From Methyloterricola oryzae (lineage in GTDB: Bacteria > Pseudomonadota > Gammaproteobacteria > Methylococcales > Methylococcaceae): a stretch of DNA of 64,000 nt. The notes under the pieces are model-generated. The model did no database searches. It saw nothing but the letters and a program-made list of their open reading frames with translations, and was not told the origin of the DNA. How positions within the stretch are numbered: position 1 is the stretch's first letter; every line of letters begins with the position of its first letter. Positions 1-8,100 of this stretch are shown piece by piece. The stretch covers positions 124,001 through 188,000 of the forward strand of contig NZ_JYNS01000006.1 of NCBI RefSeq assembly GCF_000934725.1, written 5' to 3'. The translations under genes and the position numbers were made by a program.

Positions 1-737
1 TATATCTTAGCCATTAACTGTGGTTCGCCTTGGTCGTAGAGGCGACCGCCTTCGATGATGATGGCCCTGTCACAAATTTGCACCACCGTTCCAGAATCGT
101 GCGTGACAAATAGTATGGTAGTGCCGCTTTCCTTCAAGCGATTCATTCGCTCGAAGCATTTTCGCTGAAATCTTGCATCTCCGACAGAAAGAGCTTCGTC
201 AACGATTAGCACACTGGGTTGCACGGCTGTCTGAACCGCAAAAGCCAATCGCATCAACATCCCGGAACTGTAGTTTTTTACCGGCTGCTCAATAAATTCA
301 CCTATGTCAGCAAATGCTAAAATATCATCGAGTGCATTATTTATGCTTTCAGTAGATAGGCCTAATATAGTCGCATTCAGAAATACGTTTTCCCGTCCAG
401 TAAACTCTGGGTTAAACCCACTGCCCAACTCCAACAACGCAGCCACAACGCCATTGACTTGTAGGGTTCCGTATGTTGGCTCGAGTGTCCCAGCAATAAG
501 TTGTAACAGCGTACTCTTACCAGCACCATTTCTTCCGAGTACCCCCAGGCATTCACCCTTTTTCATTTCGAATGATACATCACGTAGCGCCCAGAAATCC
601 CTGCCATATAACTTCTTACCACCCCATAGTCGCTGCAAGCCCTGCTTTAGGCGGTCAGATGGAGCTTCGTATACTCGATAGCATTTACTTAACTTTTTTA
701 CAGAGATCGCAACATCGGTATTCATTTGGTTTTTCAT
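1..737 (-). CDS. Polysaccharide ABC transporter ATP-binding protein, Wzt/TagH-like (3' end outside window)
   Basis: This is the ATPase half of an ABC-2 exporter for O-antigen- or teichoic-acid-like polysaccharide. I translated the minus strand by hand. The protein begins MKNQMNTDVAISVKKLSKCY and has Walker A GRNGAGKST, signature NYSSGMLMRLAF, Walker B VLIVDEAL and the switch histidine in FVTHD. The E-L-G-S-G-F-N-P-E-F-T-G-R-E-N stretch after Walker A is typical of the Wzt/TagH subfamily. The alternative start ATG at 725 lies 13 nt from an AGGAG, while the ATG at 737 lies only 1 nt from it, so the exact start is open. The gene continues past base 1, so any C-terminal carbohydrate-binding domain cannot be seen. 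Its partner permease lies two genes upstream. Confidence 0.9.
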   Translation of the reverse strand, partial: MKNQMNTDVAISVKKLSKCYRVYEAPSDRLKQGLQRLWGGKKLYGRDFWALRDVSFEMKKGECLGVLGRNGAGKSTLLQLIAGTLEPTYGTLQVNGVVAALLELGSGFNPEFTGRENVFLNATILGLSTESINNALDDILAFADIGEFIEQPVKNYSSGMLMRLAFAVQTAVQPSVLIVDEALSVGDARFQRKCFERMNRLKESGTTILFVTHDSGTVVQICDRAIIIEGGRLYDQGEPQLMAKI

Positions 738-1077
738 TCTCCTGCGCTAAGCTCTCGCAGGCCGGTAGGCTCTGGTTATTTTTAGTGATACTCTGCCACA
801 AGAATCCGGTATGTAGCGTCTGCTATTTAAGCATGGCATACTCATCACAAGATGATCACGTCTATTCAATTCTTCTATTCGGTATTTATTCAGACAAGCC
901 TGAATCCGCTCTGAAATACAATGAGACATATAAAATCGGCAGGCGTAGTGCTGCTCGGAATACACCTAACTGATTTACAAGTGGCGCTGGACCAAAGTTT
1001 CTTGCAACAAGGCATGAGGTATATTGTAAGTGTCACTTAGCGGTGCCAAAGTTAAGCAGCATCCGAGTCACAATATC
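738..1077. other. Intergenic gap, no gene seen
   Basis: About 340 bases lie between the RgpF-like gene and the Wzt-like ATPase, both on the minus strand. The open frames here are short, have no recognisable protein features and no convincing ribosome binding sites. The stretch is AT-rich like its neighbours. I saw no clear terminator or promoter. Confidence 0.5.
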
Positions 1078-2070
1078 TTATTTAATTGCCCTGATTTGCT
1101 CGCCTTGGCTGGCAACCACATATGCTCGCGTATGTTTCAGGATTTCGTCATCAAGATCTCGTGATAGAATGAACCAATTTTCTATTTCGTTTGCGCCATA
1201 TCGGTTTCTAGTCAGAAGTTCTTTCTTGATAAATGGGAAACCGAAGTCGCGAAGCAAGATGTCCCACATCTTCAATGTAGGATTAAGCTCGACCTTAGCT
1301 AGTTGCTCATGATACTGGAATCTGTCACCAAGCTTGAGCGCGGCGGTCCTTATTTCCATATAGGGAAATATTGCTCTAATGCCACTTCCTGCCGCCTTAA
1401 AGGCTTCGCTTAAGCCTATTTCATACTTCATAACAATTTCATTTTTGGATGAGATAACCGTAACAGCGCGCCAAAACGTCTCGAAAACAGAGCTTGCCAC
1501 ATGCGACCTGTCAAAATACAGAAACCATGATTGCAAGTGGTGACGGCCAGTCTCGACGCTATCGCAAAATCCCCACAACGAGGACGGATCTGTGTCCATT
1601 TTGGCGAGGTAAGAATCGAGGCTGCAAAATGGCCCAAAGACGCTGTCATTGATTAAGGCCACCTTTTCATATCGGGACACGTCTTCGGTCAAGATCAGCC
1701 CGACCTTCCATGAAAAAAAATCGTATCCCACGTTGCGGCGGTGTATTATCCGTCGACAATAGTTCTGAAGTTCAATAATCGTAGGCTCATCGAGTCTTGC
1801 GCTGGTTGTTACTAACACTATATCGAATGAGTTAGCTTGAAGCTTTCGCAGAAAGTAGCGGACGTATTCAGGCACATCTCCGGATGGTTCGTAACTGGCG
1901 AATACGCATAATTTCGAATTCTTCTTCTCTGGGAAACTTCCTGTCCATGTACATCGAATTGTAAAACCGATTAGCCTTAGCCAATGATGGGGCAGTTTTG
2001 ACCCGATCAAAAAATATGCTTCCTGCACCCAACCAACTGCGCGTCTCAATAGGACAATTGCGTCAATCAA
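1078..2070 (-). CDS. RgpF-type rhamnan synthesis domain protein
   Basis: The protein of about 330 residues matches the rhamnan synthesis F (RgpF) family. Typical features are an N-terminal S-Y-E-P-S-G-D-V-P-E-Y segment, R-R-N-V-G-Y-D-F-F-S-W-K, L-I-N-D-S-V-F-G-P and W-G-F-C-D-S. Members act in assembly of rhamnose-containing or other cell-surface polysaccharide, often as part of glycosyltransferase systems. The gene sits between the permease and ATPase genes of a polysaccharide ABC exporter, which fits. The 5' end is odd: there is no ATG near the start of homology and an in-frame stop lies just upstream, so TTG at 2070 (or CTG at 2076) must be used or the 5' end is eroded. The region is AT-rich compared with most of the window, hinting at horizontal exchange. 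Confidence 0.78.
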   Translation of the reverse strand: MIDAIVLLRRAVGWVQEAYFLIGSKLPHHWLRLIGFTIRCTWTGSFPEKKNSKLCVFASYEPSGDVPEYVRYFLRKLQANSFDIVLVTTSARLDEPTIIELQNYCRRIIHRRNVGYDFFSWKVGLILTEDVSRYEKVALINDSVFGPFCSLDSYLAKMDTDPSSLWGFCDSVETGRHHLQSWFLYFDRSHVASSVFETFWRAVTVISSKNEIVMKYEIGLSEAFKAAGSGIRAIFPYMEIRTAALKLGDRFQYHEQLAKVELNPTLKMWDILLRDFGFPFIKKELLTRNRYGANEIENWFILSRDLDDEILKHTRAYVVASQGEQIRAIK

Positions 2071-2254
2071 TAGCAGGAATCCCTAGTTATTTTGCTATTC
2101 ATGCATCGTAGCCTGGTGCCCATAGGGGCCAATTTTTTAAGCCAGCCTCCGCGCATCCGAATTCAATCTTCGCCTAAATCCACACGTAACGACCAGTGCA
2201 GGCCGAGAGAACCGGCAAATGCGGACATTCGCGCGCTCTAGCATACGCGCCAAG

Positions 2255-3079
2255 TCACAATACATCGGCAAAGCCCTTTCGGGTTCTTTGAAACCACCAG
2301 AACCCCCCCCATGCGACCGCAAGGCTAGCCGCGCAATGAAGACCCCATCCTTCAAAATCCAAGAGTTTTCCCCATATCAAAACCTGACGCCCCTGCTCTA
2401 TGACAAAGGCGAGTGGGTTGAGCATGAGGATCCGTTGATATTTTTCAGGTAACGCAGAAAGGGGATAAAAAACCGGAGAAAGAAACATCAGCACGGTAGT
2501 AAATATGCCTGTGGTCTGCGCAATATCGCGTACGTAAACGCCCGCCGCGGATATAAACCAAGCGAGGCCTAACGTAATCATGACGAGCGGTAAAAGAACT
2601 AGTGGAAATAATAGAACGGTCCAATTGAGGGCCCTTTCGAAAATCAGCATCGCACACACAAGCACGACCAAACTGACGAGTGAATGAAAGAGGGCTGAGC
2701 CAAGAGCCGTCCACGTCAAAATTTCCAGTGGAAATACCACCTTCTTGACATAGCTGACGTTCGAAAGTACCAGACTTGGCGCACGATTGATGCATTCTGC
2801 AAAGATTCCGTAAACTATCATTCCCGAAAAAAGAACAATCGCAAAATCGGTCTGGCTTTCCGTTCCGCTCCCCCAACGGGCTTTGAATACGGTGCTGAAT
2901 ACGAAGGTATAAACCGTCAACATCAACAGCGGATTCAAGAACGACCAGAGGATTCCCATGACGGAACCGCGGTAACGGCCTATCACTTCGCGCTTGGTCA
3001 TCTGCCAAATTAAGGAACGGTGTCTGATAAAGCTTTTGACCATTTCTAAGGGCGTTGCGGGAAACCTGTTTGCTGCCAT
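2255..3079 (-). CDS. ABC-2 type polysaccharide export permease (Wzm/TagG-like)
   Basis: A 274-residue inner-membrane permease with about six hydrophobic segments. The N-terminal part, K-R-E-V-I-G-R-Y-R-G-S-V-M-G-I-L-W-S-F-L-N-P, is the hallmark of the RfbA/Wzm/TagG permeases that move undecaprenyl-linked polysaccharide across the inner membrane. The ATG at 3079 starts the match. It pairs with the Wzt-like ATPase at the left edge; having a rhamnan gene between permease and ATPase is slightly unusual, since the two are normally adjacent. The 150 bases upstream hold no gene. Confidence 0.9.
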   Translation of the reverse strand: MAANRFPATPLEMVKSFIRHRSLIWQMTKREVIGRYRGSVMGILWSFLNPLLMLTVYTFVFSTVFKARWGSGTESQTDFAIVLFSGMIVYGIFAECINRAPSLVLSNVSYVKKVVFPLEILTWTALGSALFHSLVSLVVLVCAMLIFERALNWTVLLFPLVLLPLVMITLGLAWFISAAGVYVRDIAQTTGIFTTVLMFLSPVFYPLSALPEKYQRILMLNPLAFVIEQGRQVLIWGKLLDFEGWGLHCAASLAVAWGGFWWFQRTRKGFADVL

Positions 3080-3231
3080 GAGCCTCTATAACGAAAGTTG
3101 CGAGATTGACATCGGAGGGGGCCGGACCACTGTCGACCGATCCCTCAATTTTTTGTGGTCTGCCTAAAAGTCAGCGCCATGGTGGCTAACTTGATCTTAC
3201 GTACCGCGCGATCAAGCCATTGGCATAGTCT

Positions 3232-3645
3232 TCAATGTTGGAAACCGATCAGCGGTTCCGGTGCAAGCTGCGCCACCGCCGCATAAATTTCGGCCATCCT
3301 TTCATCAGCGTATTCATGCGCGATGGGATTCCTCAATTCGCGAATCCGGATGAGCTCGGCGGCTTGACACCATCCGCGCTGTTTCGCTCGGTGAATCCGG
3401 TCCAGAAGAGAACCACGAGTGACAAGTTCCAAGTCATCCAAGAGCCTCATGATTCGCTGCGTCGCCAGGTCCGCTACTCTCGCAAACCGACTGGAAAGTG
3501 ATTCCACCCGCTCCAACTCCTCTGGCTTCCAACTTTCTTTTTCGATCAGTAGTCGACAACGCTCGAGCGAATAGCCAAGTTACTCTGCGGTGGACTGGAG
3601 ACTCACCAGTTCATCCCGCAGGAAATCCAATCTGTCCGAAGTCAC
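3232..3645 (-). pseudogene. HepT-like HEPN toxin, interrupted by an in-frame ochre stop
   Basis: The frame opens with GTG at 3645, overlapping the stop of the upstream mntA-like gene as GTGA, the usual arrangement of an antitoxin-toxin pair. It reads as a HepT-like HEPN protein of about 137 codons. Codon 22, at 3582-3580, is TAA; homologous-looking sequence runs on in the same frame on both sides, so this is a point mutation, not a frame change. The downstream part keeps the HEPN ribonuclease motif R-N-P-I-A-H-E-Y (RX4HXY). A shorter product could start at TTG 3516 but would lack about 40 N-terminal residues. HepT toxins of this family cleave RNA and are neutralised by AMPylation from MntA. 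Confidence 0.7.
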
Positions 3646-3923
3646 AAACAAACTCCGGAACTGATGGCAATTCGGGTGAAGGATCGATCGGCTTCCGGGT
3701 AAATCGTCAAGTCGATTTTCCTTTCACCTAGCTCACGATGCAATCGGGCAAGGATATCGAGCTTTCGCATTAGATCGATTCCCGAGGACAGCACCAAGAG
3801 ATCAATGCGTCCCGCCTTGGCGTTGTCATCGACCCGAGACCCATACAAGTTGATGACCGCCCTTTTGTCCGCCTCAACAATGGCGTCAGAGATTGCGTGT
3901 CTCTCGTGCAATGTTAATCGCAT
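3642..3923 (-). CDS. MntA-like minimal nucleotidyltransferase, probable antitoxin with altered active site
   Basis: A 93-residue minimal nucleotidyltransferase. The fold signature G-S-R-V-D-D is present near residue 29. The metal-binding pair that should read G-D-I-D-L (as it does in the second copy in this window) reads G-R-I-D-L, so the first catalytic aspartate is arginine. In the MntA-HepT family the MNT protein AMPylates the HEPN toxin; with this change catalysis is doubtful. The gene overlaps the downstream hepT-like pseudogene by four bases (GTGA). Together they look like a decayed module. Confidence 0.72.
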   Translation of the reverse strand: MRLTLHERHAISDAIVEADKRAVINLYGSRVDDNAKAGRIDLLVLSSGIDLMRKLDILARLHRELGERKIDLTIYPEADRSFTRIAISSGVCL

Positions 3924-4031
3924 GGCGTCCAGACTCGGTCATTCAAATGTCTAAACAGACATTGATAGTGCCGTTCAACATTCTAAGGGCCTGTTGGGAA
4001 CGGCGAACGCGCGCGCTCCAGATCGACCGGA

Positions 4032-4601
4032 ATGATCGACTCCCCTATCCGCATGACAGATTATTCTATCCGTGTGATACATCGTTCCATCTTGAACATG
4101 GATCGTTCTATGAATAAGGTGCACCGTTCCATGTTTGGGATGCAACGGTCTATAAAATTCATGCATCAGTCCATCCCCGCAGTCGATCGTCCCATCTTTT
4201 TCATGGAACGATGTATAAATTTTGTGCATCGGTCTATAAATTTCATAGAACGATCTGTCTCAGAGATAGAACGCTCTATCAAAATGATGGAACGTTCATT
4301 TTCCAAGACAAATTCGAGCATCCACTTTGCTCACAAGTGCACCCGCACAACGCAAGCTTCTATTCAAGCTATTCGTGACTCTATCCCGCGAGATATGAAG
4401 CAGATAAGAGCAATAAAGTGCACGATAAAAAAATTAAGGCCGCGTGACCAGAAAGAAGACAAGGCGTCTAGCCGCCGGCACGATCACGACTATCGAACTT
4501 TCATTCAAGTCGGGCCTCATCGATCTCAATATCTACCATCGATCTTTGATTGCGCCGACGGGGCATTAAGAGTTGGCCTGAATAATCGTTCACCGCGTTA
4601 A
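4032..4601 (+). CDS. Possible heptapeptide-repeat protein (uncertain coding)
   Basis: An open frame of 189 codons whose first two thirds are made of seven-residue repeats of the form R-S-[IM]-x-x-[MVI]-[DEHQ], for example RSILNMD, RSMNKVH, RSINFIE and RSIKMME. A 21-bp DNA repeat naturally keeps one frame open, so the ORF may be a by-product. There is no good ribosome binding site before the ATG, and the last 100 bases overlap the opposite-strand HepT-like gene. In its favour, the repeat varies most at the expected non-core positions and keeps R-S and a hydrophobic pattern that could form a helix. I recognise no family. Confidence 0.3.
   Translation: MIDSPIRMTDYSIRVIHRSILNMDRSMNKVHRSMFGMQRSIKFMHQSIPAVDRPIFFMERCINFVHRSINFIERSVSEIERSIKMMERSFSKTNSSIHFAHKCTRTTQASIQAIRDSIPRDMKQIRAIKCTIKKLRPRDQKEDKASSRRHDHDYRTFIQVGPHRSQYLPSIFDCADGALRVGLNNRSPR
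4062..4376 (+). repeat. Tandem array of about fifteen degenerate 21-bp units
   Basis: Units are contiguous with a strict 21-bp period and no spacers. The best-kept core is CGNTCYATNNNNNNNATGSA: compare CGTTCCATCTTGAACATGG, CGGTCTATAAATTTCATAG and CGCTCTATCAAAATGATGG. The middle units are most similar and both ends decay, as expected for an old array. The block is much more AT-rich than the genes around it. It lies between two damaged MNT/HEPN modules. No open-frame break occurs over the array on the plus strand. Confidence 0.85.
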
Positions 4602-4788
4602 GGGCCTCGGCAAACTCCTCGACGCGCTCAGCCATCTCATCATCCTGTTCAGCCTTGGCCACCCAATCTGCATCAATCACCCGCCAGAATAGGCGGAAAC
4701 GCGACTTGTCCAACCACTTTGCTTCTTTACGTACAATCCGCCATGTAAGCGCAAATGCCGGAAGCGCATCCTCGACGTAGTTCAGCAT
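4501..4788 (-). CDS. HepT-like HEPN partner, probably internally deleted
   Basis: This 95-residue protein starts with ATG at 4788, overlapping the stop of the upstream nucleotidyltransferase gene by seven bases (ATGCTGA). That placement marks it as the HEPN partner. The N-terminal 55 residues (Y-V-E-D-A-L-P-A-F-A-L-T-W and F-R-L-F-W-R-V-I-D-A-D-W-V) resemble a HepT-like subfamily as I remember it. HepT proteins are normally about 130-150 residues with an RX4HXY motif in the second half. Here the sequence jumps from V-E-E-F-A to E-A-L-N-A-V-N-D-Y, which looks like the C-terminal helix, and no RX4HXY motif is present. I infer an internal deletion that removed the catalytic part. Confidence 0.6.
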   Translation of the reverse strand: MLNYVEDALPAFALTWRIVRKEAKWLDKSRFRLFWRVIDADWVAKAEQDDEMAERVEEFAEALNAVNDYSGQLLMPRRRNQRSMVDIEIDEARLE

Positions 4789-5084
4789 CGTAGGAGTATC
4801 CCTTCACGGCGGGCAATCTCATGAACAAGCTGATGGTTTCGTCCATCGTCGATGATGACGTCGATCTTCTGGTCGCCCAACTGCCATTGCAAGGCAGCCG
4901 CGAACCGCGCTGCTTCCACGGGCTTGTTATCGACGGGATTGCGAACCTCAACCAACAGATCAATGTCGCCACCACGGCGCATATCATCCACTCGCGAGCC
5001 AAATAACCAGACCGATATTGCGTCTCCGAACTGACGCCGAGCGATCTCGAGAATCATGCACGTCACTTCGCGAGATAGCCTCAT
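4782..5084 (-). CDS. MntA-like minimal nucleotidyltransferase antitoxin
   Basis: A 100-residue minimal nucleotidyltransferase with an intact signature: W-L-F-G-S-R-V-D-D then G-G-D-I-D-L-L-V, and a third acidic strand at K-I-D-V-I-I-D. In MntA-HepT systems such proteins AMPylate a tyrosine of the HEPN toxin and so block its RNase activity. It is followed with overlap by the shortened HepT-like gene. Unlike the first copy, its metal-binding aspartates are all present. Confidence 0.8.
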   Translation of the reverse strand: MRLSREVTCMILEIARRQFGDAISVWLFGSRVDDMRRGGDIDLLVEVRNPVDNKPVEAARFAAALQWQLGDQKIDVIIDDGRNHQLVHEIARREGILLRC

Positions 5085-5347
5085 GCCTTTCCTGCGTGTT
5101 CGAACAAATACAGGTCGGACGATATCGCCCCTTCACCATTCGATTCCAGCCAAGCCACCTTCAGGACTCTCCGCCTGAAGCAAACCTAGAGAAATTGAAA
5201 GGACTGTGAACTCGCTCCACTTTGCACTCGCCGCGATGTGAAGCCCGTCACAATAAGAAATTCCCGCAGACACAACAATGAGTTCCAGAACCATCGGTTC
5301 CTCTGGATCAACCGTTTTGTGCGCATTAGGTTTGCGGGAAAAAGCTC

Positions 5348-7603
5348 ATGGGCGCTCAGCCTGACAAGAAATCGACCTTACAAATCTGCGGCTTGGCATG
5401 CTTGTTCATCGGCAGCTTTATCTCAATTGACGCCCATTGTACAGCTTCTGAGGCGCATACCGCACCCGCGTCACGGTCTTACTTACCGCGCATATGGCCA
5501 AACACCGACCTTCAGAATCTGCTGCGCGGCTACAACTACATTTTGAAAACAAGCGCAGCGGGCAAAGTCGAGTCGCTGATTGTTTCTGGAGAAAACGGCT
5601 CGGGTCTTGGCAACCGCATTGCTGATGCATCGCTTGTTAGCAAGACACCCGTCGCGTTGCCGTTCGGTGATGGCTCAGACCAGCCCTCCACAAAGTTCAG
5701 CGAGAGCCTTCAAGGCCAGGACGCCATAGATGCATTGGGTGCGCAATTGCCAGCCATCGCATCGGAACATGGAATGTCTACCGATCGCCTTCGTGAGATT
5801 CTTCTCAATGACACAACGGCATGGCTCGACACCAGTGGCCGTTTGTATTACGTGGAAGCACCGCCTGCAGCAGAACCAGGAGAGCAGACCGAGGGCAGCG
5901 GTAACAACGTCATCGCTCCACCTGTCGCTGCGTTAGTCGAACTCGGCAAAACCTTCCAACTCCACAGCAAGTCCGGCGCGAGCAAGATCATCTACCTGGA
6001 TTTCAACGGCCAGACTGTTACAGGCACAGGCTGGAATAACTCCTACTCACTGCCGACCATCAGCGCACCGGCATTCGACACCGGGGGAAATGCTTCGGTT
6101 TTTGACGACGCCGAACTCACGCGAATACAAAACATCTGGAGCCGGGTGGCCGAAGACTACGCGCCTTTCGACATCGACGTGACCACGGAGGAACCGTCAG
6201 CAGATGCCTTGGATCGCTCTTCTTCCTCCGATCAGGCATACGGTACCCGAGCCATCATCACAAAAAGGCTTCTTCCCTGTAGCTGTGGCGGTATCGCATA
6301 CGTCGGTATCTTTGATTACACCACCAGTTACTACAAGCCGGCCTGGATCTTCTACGACATGCTGGGCGGCGGAGACGAAAAGTTCGTGGCCGAAGCGATT
6401 TCCCATGAAGTCGGCCACAACCTGGGACTCAACCACGATGGAGGAACCGGGACCGGTTACTATCAGGGCCATGGTGCGGGTGCGACAGGATGGGCACCCA
6501 TCATGGGCGTAGGTTATTACAGAGAACTCGTGCAGTGGAGCCAGGGCGAATACCCCGGGGCCAACAACCACGAAGACGACATCAATATTCTGCAGAGCCA
6601 TGGTGCCGCCATTCGAGCCGACGATGCGGGCGACGCCCCCGGATCAGCCGTTGCGCTGGCTGGCAGCTTGAGTGGTGGAACATTGGTCGCCAGCCAGGCA
6701 GGCGTTATAGAGCGTCGTGGTGATCTCGACTATTACGTATTTACAAGCGCGGGCGGACAAGTCAATTTCGACGTGGCTCCCGCCGCACTCGGCCCCAATC
6801 TCGATGTGAGCCTTGCCTTATTCAGCGCCGAAGGTTCGCTTGTCGCAGCTGCCAATCCCACAGACACTCTCGACGCATCCCTCTCGGCCAACTTGACTCC
6901 AGGCACCTTCTACCTTCGGGTGAGCGGAGCCGGCAAAGCAGCGAACGGCACGGACTACGGCTATACGGACTACGGCAGCCTGGGGCAGTATCAAATTTCA
7001 GGTCGTCTCGCCCAAGGAGCCACACAAGCGCCTGCCGCCCTTGCGACAGCATCGGCATCTAATGGCATAGCCCCCCTGGAAGTGCAGTTTTCGGGTACTG
7101 ACTCCTCAGACGATGGCACAATCACCCGCTATTCCTGGGATTTCGGCGATGGCAGTTCTTCTACCGAGCCAAATCCGACGCATACCTTTACCTTCGCAGG
7201 AACATTTGCCGTCAAACTTACGGTGACTGACGACGCCGGGCTAACCAGCGAAGCCTCGGTGTCTGTCAGCGTCGCTGCGCAAGGCGCGCCCACCGCTTCG
7301 CGCGTTCTAGAGATGATGATTGAATTGAGCCAGAAACTGAAGAAGGCACGAGCAAAGGTTCAACTCCAAGTGACCAATGGCCTTGGTCAGCCGATTCCCG
7401 GCACCCTGGTGAAAGGCAAATGGAGAGGCTTGGTAAAAGGCAAAGTCAAGGGCATCACAGACGACTCCGGAATTGTCACCCTTTCGAGCCCGGCGACCAA
7501 AAAGAAAGGAACCTTTACTTTCTCCGTCAGTGGACTTTCGGGCCACGGATACACCTATGATCCTTCGCTCAATTCACAAACCATAATCAGTCTGACGCGC
7601 TGA
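5348..7603 (+). CDS. Secreted metzincin metalloprotease with PPC-like, PKD and Ig-like domains
   Basis: A 751-residue exported protein. An N-terminal signal-like hydrophobic segment covers about residues 12-30. The catalytic domain has the extended zinc motif H-E-V-G-H-N-L-G-L-N-H (near residue 354) and a Met-turn A-P-I-M-G-V, as in metzincins. After it come a pre-peptidase C-terminal-like beta domain (D-Y-Y-V-F and G-T-F-Y-L-R-V-S), a PKD domain (Y-S-W-D-F-G-D-G) at roughly 560-645, and a C-terminal lysine-rich Ig-like domain. A C-S-C-G motif just upstream of the catalytic helix is unusual and could form a disulfide. The substrate is unknown; secretion through Sec to the cell surface or medium is inferred. 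The gene stands alone, about 400 bases before the kdp region. Confidence 0.85.
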   Translation: MGAQPDKKSTLQICGLACLFIGSFISIDAHCTASEAHTAPASRSYLPRIWPNTDLQNLLRGYNYILKTSAAGKVESLIVSGENGSGLGNRIADASLVSKTPVALPFGDGSDQPSTKFSESLQGQDAIDALGAQLPAIASEHGMSTDRLREILLNDTTAWLDTSGRLYYVEAPPAAEPGEQTEGSGNNVIAPPVAALVELGKTFQLHSKSGASKIIYLDFNGQTVTGTGWNNSYSLPTISAPAFDTGGNASVFDDAELTRIQNIWSRVAEDYAPFDIDVTTEEPSADALDRSSSSDQAYGTRAIITKRLLPCSCGGIAYVGIFDYTTSYYKPAWIFYDMLGGGDEKFVAEAISHEVGHNLGLNHDGGTGTGYYQGHGAGATGWAPIMGVGYYRELVQWSQGEYPGANNHEDDINILQSHGAAIRADDAGDAPGSAVALAGSLSGGTLVASQAGVIERRGDLDYYVFTSAGGQVNFDVAPAALGPNLDVSLALFSAEGSLVAAANPTDTLDASLSANLTPGTFYLRVSGAGKAANGTDYGYTDYGSLGQYQISGRLAQGATQAPAALATASASNGIAPLEVQFSGTDSSDDGTITRYSWDFGDGSSSTEPNPTHTFTFAGTFAVKLTVTDDAGLTSEASVSVSVAAQGAPTASRVLEMMIELSQKLKKARAKVQLQVTNGLGQPIPGTLVKGKWRGLVKGKVKGITDDSGIVTLSSPATKKKGTFTFSVSGLSGHGYTYDPSLNSQTIISLTR

Positions 7604-7611
7604 CACATGCC

Positions 7612-7672
7612 GCGCCGGGTATCCGAGCTGCTGGCAGTTTCGGAAGCCAGCATCAGTCAAGATGCCCGGCGC
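7612..7672 (+). other. Nested hairpin downstream of protease gene
   Basis: The outer arms GCGCCGGGTAT and ATGCCCGGCGC pair over 11 positions with one G-T wobble. Inside them TGCTGGC and GCCAGCA pair over seven positions around a 10-base loop. It begins nine bases after the protease stop codon. There is no proper T-tract, so it may stabilise the 3' end of the mRNA or be a weak terminator. Confidence 0.5.
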
Positions 7673-7897
7673 AACCTGTTTTCAAGGTCCAGTTTTGACG
7701 CAGCGGGCGGCGCCACTTCTCTTTAACGAATATACCCCTCACATTATCAAGCCGCTCCCACCCCATGCCGCTGAAAAACACGGGCGATTGGAACGCGCGG
7801 CTGACAGCCAGTCGTCATCCTGACTGGAGCCATACCAACCTGGTCTGCAGAGGCTCTGCCGCCTGACCAGGCATTATCCCTCTCCCACATCTGATCC

Positions 7898-7939
7898 TTT
7901 TTTACGCAATCTTTATCCGTCAAAGCCATCTCTTTACAG
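7898..7939 (+). promoter_or_regulatory. Candidate KdpE-binding direct repeats upstream of kdp
   Basis: Three TTTAC/TTTAT blocks begin at 7901, 7912 and 7933, spaced 11 and 21 bases apart, i.e. on one face of the helix. Known KdpE operators upstream of kdpFABC are T-rich direct repeats, and kdpDE is present in the same region. This is pattern-based only; no footprint is implied. Confidence 0.35.
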
Positions 7940-8004
7940 CCATTTTTCAACGGCTGTCTTATTCTGGCCCTACCGAGTTTCAGAGAGGCCACTGGCACCC
8001 TACC

Positions 8005-8100
8005 ATGCTGGATATCGCATTCATCGGACTAACCCTTGTCCTGTTTGCCATCACGGGCGCCATCGCCGTGTTGTGCAATCTACTTTGGAGGCGGCAATGA
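8005..8100 (+). CDS. Small membrane protein encoded before kdpF
   Basis: A 31-residue [19 protein letters not shown] then a second apolar run and a basic end (W-R-R-Q). It is essentially one transmembrane helix. It starts 19 bases after a GAGAGG and its stop overlaps the kdpF start as ATGA, so it is translationally coupled to kdpF. I think similar short ORFs precede kdpF in other proteobacteria, but I cannot name a family. It may be an extra small subunit or a leader. Confidence 0.6.
   Translation: MLDIAFIGLTLVLFAITGAIAVLCNLLWRRQ

Larger units (their letters stand above)
7604..8004. other. Intergenic region between protease and kdp operon
   Basis: About 400 bases without a gene. The left end holds a nested hairpin (7612-7672). 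The right half holds T-rich TTTAC/TTTAT repeats that may be KdpE sites. No other structure was recognised. Confidence 0.6.

Noticed and set aside
3975-4229. Minus-strand ORF across the 21-bp repeats
   Set aside because: It is shorter than the plus frame, has no ribosome binding site, and is open only because the repeat length is a multiple of three.
4062-4376. CRISPR array
   Set aside because: Units are contiguous and degenerate with no spacers, and no cas gene is nearby.
7992-8007. Sigma-54-like TGGCAC...TGCT just before the first kdp micro-ORF
   Set aside because: GG and GC are one base too far apart, and it overlaps the start codon, so it cannot be a promoter.
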